A DNA stretch of 5,305 nt from GWB1-54-5 sp035290085 (GTDB lineage Bacteria > Patescibacteriota > Gracilibacteria > Peribacterales > Peribacteraceae). The notes under the pieces were generated by a model. The model did no database searches. It was not told where the DNA came from and was given only the letters and a program-made list of their open reading frames with translations. The stretch covers positions 1 to 5,305 of the forward strand of contig DATDVK010000006.1 in assembly GCA_035290085.1 (NCBI GenBank), written 5' to 3'. Position numbers and translations under genes: made by a program. Positions within the stretch are counted from its first letter, which is position 1; every line of letters starts with the position of its first letter. Positions 1-5,305 of this stretch are shown here, piece by piece.

Positions 1-73
1 CTCGTCTCTTTCTTTGTGTCATTAGTATTATTATACAATATTTTACTATATTTAGCAATATTCACCCATCCGC

Positions 74-101
74 TTCATTATTAAGAATTTTTGTGTAGAA
101 T
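74..101 (+). promoter_or_regulatory. Candidate tsaD promoter with very short or no leader
   Basis: The 109 bases before tsaD are much richer in A/T than the genes, as expected for a promoter region. A TAGAAT hexamer at 96-101 matches the sigma70 -10 consensus at five of six positions. A poor -35 candidate, TTCATT at 74-79, lies 16 bases upstream. A transcript from this -10 would begin about 107-109, almost at the ATG at 110, giving a leaderless or near-leaderless mRNA. That would fit the absence of any purine-rich ribosome binding site before this ATG. Other A/T-rich hexamers further upstream (TATACA at 32-37, TACTAT at 44-49) are also possible -10 elements, so this assignment is tentative. 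Confidence 0.35.
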
Positions 102-109
102 CGCCTTCC

Positions 110-1153
110 ATGCGTATTCTTGCTCTCGAAACCTCCTGCGATGAGACATCTGCTGCTGTCGTACAGGACGGCACCACTGTCTTCAGCAACGTCATCGCAT
201 CATCCAGAAGCGCTTTCGAGCGCTCCGGGGGCGTGATCCCCGAGGAGGCCGCGCGCAAGCAGGTGGAATGTGTTGTTCCCGTCATCCACCAGGCACTGGA
301 GGATGCGGCTGCAGACATCCGCTCCATCGACACCCTCGCAACGACCAGAGGACCCGGTCTCACAGGATCACTCCTCGTCGGCACAACAGCAGTGCGAACG
401 CTTGCTTCCTTGTGGCACAAACCAGTCATTGGCGTACACCACACGCTGGGACACCTCACCTCCACCTGGCTTGAGAGTGCAGAAGAACCAGCCTTCCCCA
501 TCATCACGCTCTCCGCTTCCGGCGGACACAGCGACATGTGGTACCGGATGAGCCATACGAGAGGCATGCTCCTCGGGAGAAGTCGCGACGACGCAGCCGG
601 GGAAGCATTCGATAAGGGGGCAGCTCTCCTCGGCCTCCCCTATCCCGGGGGTCCCGCGATTGAGAGAACAGGAAAGCACGGAAATCCGGCGGCTTTCCCC
701 TTCCCTCTTCCCCTGCACAACACAGACACACTGGACTTCAGCTTCTCCGGGCTGAAAACAGCGCTGAAATACACGATACGTGATCTTCCCCATGGAGACA
801 GCAAACCTGTTCTCGCTGATCTCACCGCTTCATACGAGCTGGCCATCTGCAACCATCTGCTCGATCAGCTCACACGGGCTGTCGCGAAACACCCTGATAT
901 ACAGGAAATCCATGTTGTGGGAGGCGTTTCTGCCAACACAAGACTCCGCACCATGGTGCAATCTGCATTCGGGAACAGGAAGATTCGATTCCCCGTGTCC
1001 CTTGCGTACTGCACAGACAATGCCGCCATGATAGCAAGTGCAGCATTCTTCCTCGCCTCCGAATTGGGAGAGGACGCGTTTGCACCGTTCCTCACCACTG
1101 CCTCACTCCCACTCACCGACGTCGTCCAGAGACTGAAGGAACCTCCGGTCTAG
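110..1153 (+). CDS. tsaD: tRNA N6-threonylcarbamoyladenosine transferase TsaD
   Basis: TsaD (YgjD/Gcp/Kae1 family, ASKHA fold) transfers the threonylcarbamoyl group from threonylcarbamoyl-AMP to A37 of ANN-decoding tRNAs, giving t6A, in the cytoplasm. In bacteria it works with TsaB and TsaE, using the product of TsaC; none of these is in the window. The 347 residues match the usual length and the protein is collinear with the E. coli one. Visible landmarks are the N-terminal phosphate loop ETSCDET (7-13), the metal-binding H111 and H115 in VHHTLGHL, SGGH (137-140), DDAAGEAFDK (160-169), YPGGP (178-182), DFSFSGLKT (209-217), GGVSAN (271-276) and CTDN with the third metal ligand D303. The ATG at 110 gives the canonical MRILALETSCDET start. 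No Shine-Dalgarno precedes it (CGCCTTCC abuts the ATG). Its TAG stop at 1151-1153 overlaps the convergent microprotein stop. The gene appears intact and functional. Confidence 0.98.
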   Translation: MRILALETSCDETSAAVVQDGTTVFSNVIASSRSAFERSGGVIPEEAARKQVECVVPVIHQALEDAAADIRSIDTLATTRGPGLTGSLLVGTTAVRTLASLWHKPVIGVHHTLGHLTSTWLESAEEPAFPIITLSASGGHSDMWYRMSHTRGMLLGRSRDDAAGEAFDKGAALLGLPYPGGPAIERTGKHGNPAAFPFPLPLHNTDTLDFSFSGLKTALKYTIRDLPHGDSKPVLADLTASYELAICNHLLDQLTRAVAKHPDIQEIHVVGGVSANTRLRTMVQSAFGNRKIRFPVSLAYCTDNAAMIASAAFFLASELGEDAFAPFLTTASLPLTDVVQRLKEPPV

Positions 1154-1242
1154 AATGCGCTGAACACCGGCAGGAGCGCCGCGAGAATAATGGCGATAAC
1201 GCCCAGAGTAGCCACAAGACGAATCATCTTCTTCCGTTTCAT
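1150..1242 (-). CDS. Predicted 30-residue single-pass membrane microprotein, coupled to the PKD gene
   Basis: I do not recognise this protein as a known family. The reading frame encodes 30 residues: a basic start (MKRKKMIR), then an uninterrupted hydrophobic stretch at about residues 9-30 rich in Val, Ala, Ile and Leu, ending LLPVFSAF. This is what a small membrane protein with a cytoplasmic N-terminus looks like. Its ATG (1242-1240) shares the A with the TGA of the PKD gene, giving TGATG, the classic arrangement for translational coupling; only a weak GAG precedes it. The same bases give the PKD gene a tandem TGA TGA. The stop (1152-1150) overlaps the tsaD stop in the palindrome CTAG. Start geometry, charge pattern and hydrophobicity argue that it is real, but a chance frame of this length cannot be excluded. 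In size and charge pattern it loosely resembles Prli42-type miniproteins, but I see no sequence proof of homology. Confidence 0.6.
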   Translation of the reverse strand: MKRKKMIRLVATLGVIAIILAALLPVFSAF

Positions 1243-3218
1243 CAGGGCTCAGCGGTAATGAGGAGAGTTTCCCGGCTCACGCTCCCCGATGCATCCTGCA
1301 GCTGGAGCACAACAGTGAACGTGCCTGGTTTCTCAAACACATGAATGGGATTTTCTTCTTCCGACTGGGATCCATCTCCGAAATCCCACTTCCTCGATGT
1401 TGCAGCACCAGTGGAACAAGACAAATCAAACCGGACCCCGAGCGGCGCCTTGCCAGATGTCCGGCTCGTGGTGAAGCACGCATCCAAGACGGGTGCACGG
1501 ATGACGATGGTGCGGCTCTCGTTAAATTTTTCTCCACTCGTTGTGAACGCCGTAAGGGTGATGTTGTACGTCCCCGGCGTATCGAACAGATACTCCACTT
1601 GAGCACCTCCCTGCCGGGGAATCGCCTTCTTCTCGTCACCGAATGTCCACTCGAACCCCGTAATCTCTTTGCCTGGAATCACCGTTTCAGATGAATCGAA
1701 CCGAACGAGCAGCGGTGCAACCCCTCCCTCGGGACTCATGCGCATGGTGACAACGGACTTCGGCTGCAGCACCTCCAGGGAGAGCGGCCTGCGCATGACG
1801 CTCCCGGAAGGATCATTCCCAATGAGCGTAATAATGTAGTTGCCGGGACGGCGGTATGTTGCAATGAGCGTTGTATCCGTGGATTCCACTACTGTCGCTT
1901 TGGGCGCCTCCCAGAAAAATTCAATGAGCGGCAGGCTCGTACGCGGTGTCAGATTGACCGTGACCGGCACTTCCGCAGACATCTTGTCCCCTTTCACTTC
2001 CGGAAATCCATCGAAATCCAAATCCGGGATACGCAGCACTTCCACAACATTCACCGTTTTCGAAAGTCTTGCGATGCTGCCACTCATCGAACGCACTTCC
2101 GCTTCCACACGGTAGACACCTTTCTGCTTGAACGTGTGTCCCACTCGGTCTCCGACTGCATCTGTTCCGTCGTTAAAATCCCAGAGAATTTCATAGTGCG
2201 GTTCCGCAGTCTGCACAGTGAAAATTACGCCGAACGGAGCAGGACTGATAAGATACTCGGGCTCCGTATTGATGAGGACCGGGAAAGGCAGCGGTTCAGG
2301 CTGATGAATGGTGAGTTCCCGCTCCATGCGAGTATGGCTCTGATTCGTGAACGTAATTTCCGCCGACACCGTCTCCTTCCCCACGCGCAGGAACGTAAAC
2401 ATCGTCGAAACTTGTGAGGAAACCTCATCTATTTCACCGTCGTTGTTAAAATCCCACTGGACTTCCTTAATGGGATTCTCCTTGGAATCCAAATGCTCCA
2501 GACTGAAACGCACAGGCTCGTCCACAATGGGTTTCAGGGGGGAAGTGGAAAACACTGCCTTGGGAATAGGCAACGACCGCACTACGCGACGCTCCGAACC
2601 ATCCGAGAGGGAGATGCGGGCAACAACCTGGTAAATTCCCTGCTTATCATAGACCGCCGATGCAGTGGGCCCCACCGTCTCTTCGTTCAGCACTCCATCG
2701 CCATCGAAATCCCATGCATACTTCGCAGCCTTCAGACCACGCATCTGTAAAATTTTCTCCGCCTGTTCCAGACTGAACGTCACGGCAACAGGCGCAATGA
2801 GTTCACTGGAAGCAGCAGGCTCGGTAATTTCCATGGAGAGCTTCGGCTCCTGAGGAATGGTGATAACGACAATGCCACTCAGTGCGAGACCAGGAACAAG
2901 AATAGCAATCACCTTCGCGGCACCAATAAGCCGCGCCTGCTGCGAAACATCCTGCGCCTTGAGAATACGCTTCGCGAGCACGAACCCGAGGAGGAGGAGC
3001 ATTGCCCCGAAGATCATCGCGCTAAGCGTGCCAATGGAAATAAGTTCCTGATATTTTCCTTCGGGATTCGGAAGCACCGACATGAGGAATACGCACCAGA
3101 GAACATAGACAATGTAGGGGGTGAGCAGAATCATCATCGCCACCGCTTTCATACTGCTCGGCGCACCCTGCCGCTCTTCCTCGGAGGAAATGCCGTCAAC
3201 GGACTGAATAGGGGGCAT
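1242..3218 (-). CDS. Membrane-anchored protein with three TM segments and about six PKD-like repeats
   Basis: This 658-residue protein has three hydrophobic segments (about 24-50, 59-83 and 103-122) with a basic stretch between the second and third (KRILK...). That predicts a cytoplasmic N-terminus and a large C-terminal part outside the cell. The outside part is a chain of PKD-like Ig-fold repeats. The clearest cores are YAWDFDGDG (167-175) with GIYQVVARI, VQWDFNNDG (253-261), ILWDFNDGT (344-352) with KGVYRVEAEV, a degenerate one with RRPGNYIITL (456-465), FEWTFGDE (522-529) with TPGTYNITL, and KWDFGDGS (610-617) with KPGTFTVVL. PKD domains usually serve in surface protein or carbohydrate contacts; no catalytic domain is visible, so the role is unknown. 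DxDxDG calcium-type loops occur at 170-175 and 399-404, with a related D256-N258-D260-G one. C581 and C601 could form a disulfide in the last repeat. The gene follows the lipoprotein gene by 14 bp. The ATG at 3218 has no Shine-Dalgarno; M23, directly before TM1, is an alternative start. Confidence 0.92.
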   Translation of the reverse strand: MPPIQSVDGISSEEERQGAPSSMKAVAMMILLTPYIVYVLWCVFLMSVLPNPEGKYQELISIGTLSAMIFGAMLLLLGFVLAKRILKAQDVSQQARLIGAAKVIAILVPGLALSGIVVITIPQEPKLSMEITEPAASSELIAPVAVTFSLEQAEKILQMRGLKAAKYAWDFDGDGVLNEETVGPTASAVYDKQGIYQVVARISLSDGSERRVVRSLPIPKAVFSTSPLKPIVDEPVRFSLEHLDSKENPIKEVQWDFNNDGEIDEVSSQVSTMFTFLRVGKETVSAEITFTNQSHTRMERELTIHQPEPLPFPVLINTEPEYLISPAPFGVIFTVQTAEPHYEILWDFNDGTDAVGDRVGHTFKQKGVYRVEAEVRSMSGSIARLSKTVNVVEVLRIPDLDFDGFPEVKGDKMSAEVPVTVNLTPRTSLPLIEFFWEAPKATVVESTDTTLIATYRRPGNYIITLIGNDPSGSVMRRPLSLEVLQPKSVVTMRMSPEGGVAPLLVRFDSSETVIPGKEITGFEWTFGDEKKAIPRQGGAQVEYLFDTPGTYNITLTAFTTSGEKFNESRTIVIRAPVLDACFTTSRTSGKAPLGVRFDLSCSTGAATSRKWDFGDGSQSEEENPIHVFEKPGTFTVVLQLQDASGSVSRETLLITAEP

Positions 3219-3232
3219 GGGGAGAAGGGAGA

Positions 3233-4216
3233 CTACTCTGCAAGGGGTTCGTTCGAGCCCTGCTCAAGAAGCTGCTGTATCATATCCTCTTCCATTCCGG
3301 GAGGAAGAAGGGATTCCTGCATCTCCAGTCCACTGGGCGCATCATAGAACATGAGTGGCGTGAATTCTGTCGCGTCTGTGGGGATGGTTATGGAAGCAGC
3401 ACTGTCATGATCGAAGAAATCCACCACAAATTCCACAGAGAAGCTCTTGGCACTTTCGCTCACACCCTGCGCGATCTTCCATTGCAGACGTTGTACATAG
3501 AACGTCTCTTTGTCAATCCAGAGTTCACCTGTGGCATCCAAATTCACAACGGAAGCTCGAACACTCTGCTCATCAAAAGATTGGGCATTCTCCGCTGCTG
3601 TCGCTTTGAGGTACGCGATGAGTTTCTCATGGTCCACTGCTACTTCATACCGGTATACAGGCCTGTTGTGAAGCGAGGATAGCCCGAGATCTCGCACCAC
3701 CTTCACAACCTGAGCCTGCGCGCTTAAAAGGCGGGGATCAGGCGTCACGGACATAGAAGTAAGCTGTTCCCCTCTCGCAGGAGGGATGCGCCACCACTTC
3801 CCTGAAAATTGCTCAACCAGCTCTGGATTGAAAAAAGGACTTGGCCCCTCCGCCGTATACCGTTCCAGCTTCACGAAGAGATCCGCTGGTCCTCCGACAA
3901 TCACACTAGCATCCGCTGCAAAGGACATATCTCCGTCCGGATGCGCGGTCTTGGCAGCAAGAGAAGCATCGAACTCGATCTGCTTCCCCGCATCCTGCAG
4001 CACACCGTCGAGCGTGAGAGTGCCCGATGTAACCACGTTGTTACTGTCTGTCAGTGCGAAGGACCCTCTCAGCTCATAGCGCGCAGACTTCAGCGCCAAA
4101 CTCGCTTGGGCCGCGTTGCTCAGTACTTCCTCCGGAGGGATGGTCGGCTGCTGCTCACCGGCGCACCCAACAAACAGAAGGAACGCACCAGCGAGAGCTA
4201 CAAGAAAACGTCTCAT
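3233..4216 (-). CDS. Predicted lipoprotein, LppX/LprG/LolA-like fold suspected
   Basis: This 327-residue protein begins MRRFLVALAG, then a hydrophobic core and LLFVGC, a type II signal peptide with a lipobox. C18 would be lipidated and is the only cysteine. F at -3 of the lipobox is less common than L but acceptable. The mature part starts with a polar linker (EQQPTIPPEE). An amphipathic helix follows (about 29-44), and then KSARYELRGSFAL and alternating strand patterns such as LFVKLERY (113-120), the aromatic FSGKWWRIP (137-145), a helical stretch near 195-210, and GELWIDKETFYVQRLQWKI (230-248). This layout resembles lipoproteins that carry lipids or glycolipids in a half-barrel (LppX, LprG, LolA), but I place it there by pattern only. 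It is the first gene of the tight group leading into the PKD gene. No Shine-Dalgarno is seen before the ATG; the signal peptide fixes the start. If the cell has one membrane, the protein would face outward. Confidence 0.88.
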   Translation of the reverse strand: MRRFLVALAGAFLLFVGCAGEQQPTIPPEEVLSNAAQASLALKSARYELRGSFALTDSNNVVTSGTLTLDGVLQDAGKQIEFDASLAAKTAHPDGDMSFAADASVIVGGPADLFVKLERYTAEGPSPFFNPELVEQFSGKWWRIPPARGEQLTSMSVTPDPRLLSAQAQVVKVVRDLGLSSLHNRPVYRYEVAVDHEKLIAYLKATAAENAQSFDEQSVRASVVNLDATGELWIDKETFYVQRLQWKIAQGVSESAKSFSVEFVVDFFDHDSAASITIPTDATEFTPLMFYDAPSGLEMQESLLPPGMEEDMIQQLLEQGSNEPLAE

Positions 4217-4242
4217 GCAGTACTAGGAAAGGATGGGCATAG

Positions 4243-4285
4243 TGTGCCACTTCCCGCAGAGATGTGCCAGTGGAGCTTCCCGCAG
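4243..4285 (-). repeat. Degenerate tandem repeat upstream of the lipoprotein gene
   Basis: Read on the minus strand, CTGCGGGAAG occurs twice (4285-4276 and 4259-4250), each followed by TGGCACA (4269-4263 and 4249-4243). In the upstream copy the two blocks are separated by CTCCAC; in the downstream copy they abut. The TGGCACA blocks are spaced 20 bases apart, close to two helical turns. The unit lies about 27 to 69 bases upstream of the lipoprotein ATG and downstream of the stop of the preceding gene, where a regulator site for the envelope operon would be expected. It could equally be a relic of a short slippage duplication. No clear -35/-10 pair accompanies it. Confidence 0.4.
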
Positions 4286-4317
4286 TCCCAAGCATGCGAA
4301 CGGACAATTTTTCTCAC

Positions 4318-5247
4318 TCACTCAGCGCGTGTTGCTGCTTCAGCCTCTATGTCACTTGGCTCTTCAATGATGAATTGCAGTGTTCTCCTGCGTCCTGCCC
4401 GTACGTCCGCCTGGAGCTCGAAGAGCTTCGTCTGGTTCTTCCTGAGGGGCAGAGGCGGGTCCAGCGTCAGACGCACCCTCTCCCCATCCAGTTGTTCCGC
4501 TATGGCACTGATGCGCCGGTTCCGCCCGGCACGCAGGAACACCCCCTGCAAATCTGCATCCCGGGCAGAGCCTTCATTCGTGAATGTGATGGCATGAATG
4601 AGGTGGTCTTCCTGGCCATCCGCTGTCAGACGGATACGCGACACAGTCCTGTCTTCCCCGTACCGCACTGTTTGGAGCAGATGCAGATACTCCACTGCAA
4701 TCGTACCGCGCACACGCCCCCCTGCCGTTCTCTGCTTCTCAGGAACTCCGCTGCGAATGAGCGTAACTTCTGCTCCAGCAGCGACGATATCCCCCGCGCC
4801 CTCCACTGTCAGCCAGTGCTCCCCTGCTACCGCCGCATCCTGGGCAAAATCTGCAAACAGGAGGAATTCTTCCGTGCCGCACGCGGGAATGGTGAAATCC
4901 CGGAGATGGAGATCGGCGAAACCGGAACGTGAAAGCTGTCTGCCATCGACGAGACGGCGGCTGCCCTGCATCACATACAGAGCAAGGATGTCACTGCTGC
5001 TCCCCATGCCGCGCCGGTGCGCACGTACGGACTCAAGCGAAACATCCTCCGTACAGGAAGCAGTGAGACGGAGAGTGAGCATAGGAACACGCTGAGTCCC
5101 CGGCTGCACGGAACGGAGAGGGCTCTGCCTCAGTTCCACCGTGAGACGCCCTCTCCCCCGCCCTTCACTCTCCGCCTGGATCTGCGCAGGCAGCTGCACA
5201 TGATGGAGATAGTACGAGAGCAAGAAAGACCCGACCATATGCTGCAT
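4318..5247 (-). CDS. Probable exported protein with two tandem Ig-like domains
   Basis: This 309-residue protein is of unknown function. A weak hydrophobic stretch (about 5-23, containing SFLLSYYL) may be a signal peptide; it lacks a basic N-region, so export is not certain. Two related all-beta domains follow. Domain 1 (about 35-165) has SPLRSVQPGTQRVP, LTLRLTAS and TIPACGTEEFLLFADFA. Domain 2 (about 180-303) has SRIRLTADGQED, the typical ITFTNEGSARDADLQGVFL, LPLRKNQTKLFELQADV and a closing LQFIIEEPSDI. Both follow the pattern of repeated Ig-like modules in large bacterial surface proteins. There is no C-terminal anchor or sorting signal. C65 and C123 are the only cysteines and both lie in domain 1. 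Composition is odd: 36 Arg against 3 Lys. The start is the ATG at 5247 or the in-frame ATG at 5238 (M4), which sits better with the promoter-like TAGAAT; an in-frame TGA upstream bars a longer version. The protein may be a small adhesin or surface-complex subunit. Confidence 0.82.
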   Translation of the reverse strand: MQHMVGSFLLSYYLHHVQLPAQIQAESEGRGRGRLTVELRQSPLRSVQPGTQRVPMLTLRLTASCTEDVSLESVRAHRRGMGSSSDILALYVMQGSRRLVDGRQLSRSGFADLHLRDFTIPACGTEEFLLFADFAQDAAVAGEHWLTVEGAGDIVAAGAEVTLIRSGVPEKQRTAGGRVRGTIAVEYLHLLQTVRYGEDRTVSRIRLTADGQEDHLIHAITFTNEGSARDADLQGVFLRAGRNRRISAIAEQLDGERVRLTLDPPLPLRKNQTKLFELQADVRAGRRRTLQFIIEEPSDIEAEAATRAE

Positions 5248-5274
5248 TCTACAGATTTTCCCCGGCGGTGTTCA
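5246..5274 (-). promoter_or_regulatory. Candidate promoter of the Ig-domain gene
   Basis: On the minus strand, TGAACA (5274-5269, four of six to the -35 consensus) is followed after 17 bases by TAGAAT (5251-5246, five of six to the -10 consensus). The -10 overlaps the first ATG at 5247 and lies 7 bases before the second ATG at 5238, so a transcript from here would be leaderless from M4. The same TAGAAT hexamer stands 8 bases before the tsaD start. A second -10 candidate, TAATAT at 5289-5284, would have its -35 outside the window and would allow translation from the first ATG. The assignment is by consensus match only. Confidence 0.35.
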
Positions 5275-5305
5275 TTCTCGCAAATATTAGCGATTTATGG
5301 TATAA

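Noticed and set aside
1..84. Plus-strand frame open from the window edge, hydrophobic, ending TAA at 82-84; possible tail of an upstream membrane protein
   Set aside because: It is built largely of TTA/ATT/TAT-type codons from A/T-rich promoter-like DNA, unlike the codon use of the genes here, and no motif is recognisable. Sequence upstream of the window is needed.
52..567. 171-codon minus-strand frame opposite tsaD
   Set aside because: It lies antisense to an intact, fully recognisable tsaD and its translation shows no domain; it is a shadow frame.
1157..1179. Inverted repeat GCGCT/AGCGC with a 13-base loop near the tsaD / microprotein junction, considered as a bidirectional terminator
   Set aside because: Only five pairs, a large loop and no T-run on either side.
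1150..1242. Assignment of the microprotein to the Prli42 stressosome miniprotein family
   Set aside because: The similarity is limited to length, basic N-terminus and one hydrophobic span, which many unrelated small membrane proteins share; no stressosome genes are in the window.
4285..4312. GTCC/GGAC hairpin followed by five T on the plus strand, considered as an intrinsic terminator
   Set aside because: Four-pair stem with a 13-base loop, and no plus-strand gene ends here; on the minus strand the T-run becomes an A-run before the hairpin.
3809..4597. 262-codon plus-strand frame spanning the lipoprotein gene, the gap and the end of the Ig-domain gene
   Set aside because: The opposite strand encodes a clear signal peptide with lipobox and patterned Ig-like domains. 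The plus-strand translation is low in complexity logic and has no family features.
4264..4932. 222-codon plus-strand frame opposite the Ig-domain gene
   Set aside because: Rich in Cys, Pro, His and Arg with no domain pattern, typical of the complement of a G/C-rich gene; the minus-strand frame is longer and has two recognisable repeats.
4318..5247. Type IV prepilin interpretation of the hydrophobic N-terminus of the Ig-domain protein
   Set aside because: No G/FTLxE-type prepilin cleavage motif and no glutamate at the expected position.

Overview
The window looks like a chromosomal segment from a bacterium of moderate, roughly even G+C content. It holds one universal housekeeping gene (tsaD, + strand) and, facing it, a minus-strand run of cell-envelope genes. 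Organism (inference only): the pairing of a multi-PKD membrane protein with a secreted protein made of two Ig-like 'SP..Q.V..G' domains is a style I associate with Candidate Phyla Radiation genomes such as Peregrinibacteria/Peribacteria, and the lack of recognisable Shine-Dalgarno sites does not contradict this. TGA terminates two of the genes, and one has a second TGA directly after it, so the UGA=Gly code of Gracilibacteria/Absconditabacteria is unlikely. I cannot fix the lineage from sequence alone.

Layout. 1-109: A/T-rich leader with a candidate promoter whose -10 lies only 8 nt before the tsaD start. 110-1153 (+): complete tsaD, the catalytic subunit of tRNA t6A synthesis. 1150-1242 (-): a 30-residue single-span membrane microprotein; its ATG shares a base with the stop of the gene before it (TGATG), and its stop interlocks with the tsaD stop in a CTAG. 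1242-3218 (-): a 658-residue protein with three transmembrane segments followed by about six PKD-like repeats. 3233-4216 (-): a 327-residue lipoprotein that looks like the LppX/LprG/LolA-type fold. 4217-4317: an intergenic stretch with a degenerate tandem repeat just upstream of the lipoprotein gene. 4318-5247 (-): a 309-residue probably exported protein with two related Ig-like domains and a strong arginine bias. 5248-5305: its upstream region, with a promoter-like element.

How the genes fit together. tsaD is independent of the rest. The lipoprotein, the PKD membrane protein and the microprotein are spaced 14 bp apart and then overlapping, in that transcription order, so they form a likely three-gene operon whose products would all sit at or outside the cytoplasmic membrane. 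The Ig-domain gene upstream on the same strand, 101 bp away, may share a surface role but may be a separate transcript. No tRNA, rRNA, CRISPR array, insertion sequence or convincing intrinsic terminator was seen. The part most likely to be undescribed is the envelope operon with its translationally coupled microprotein; its function is unknown.
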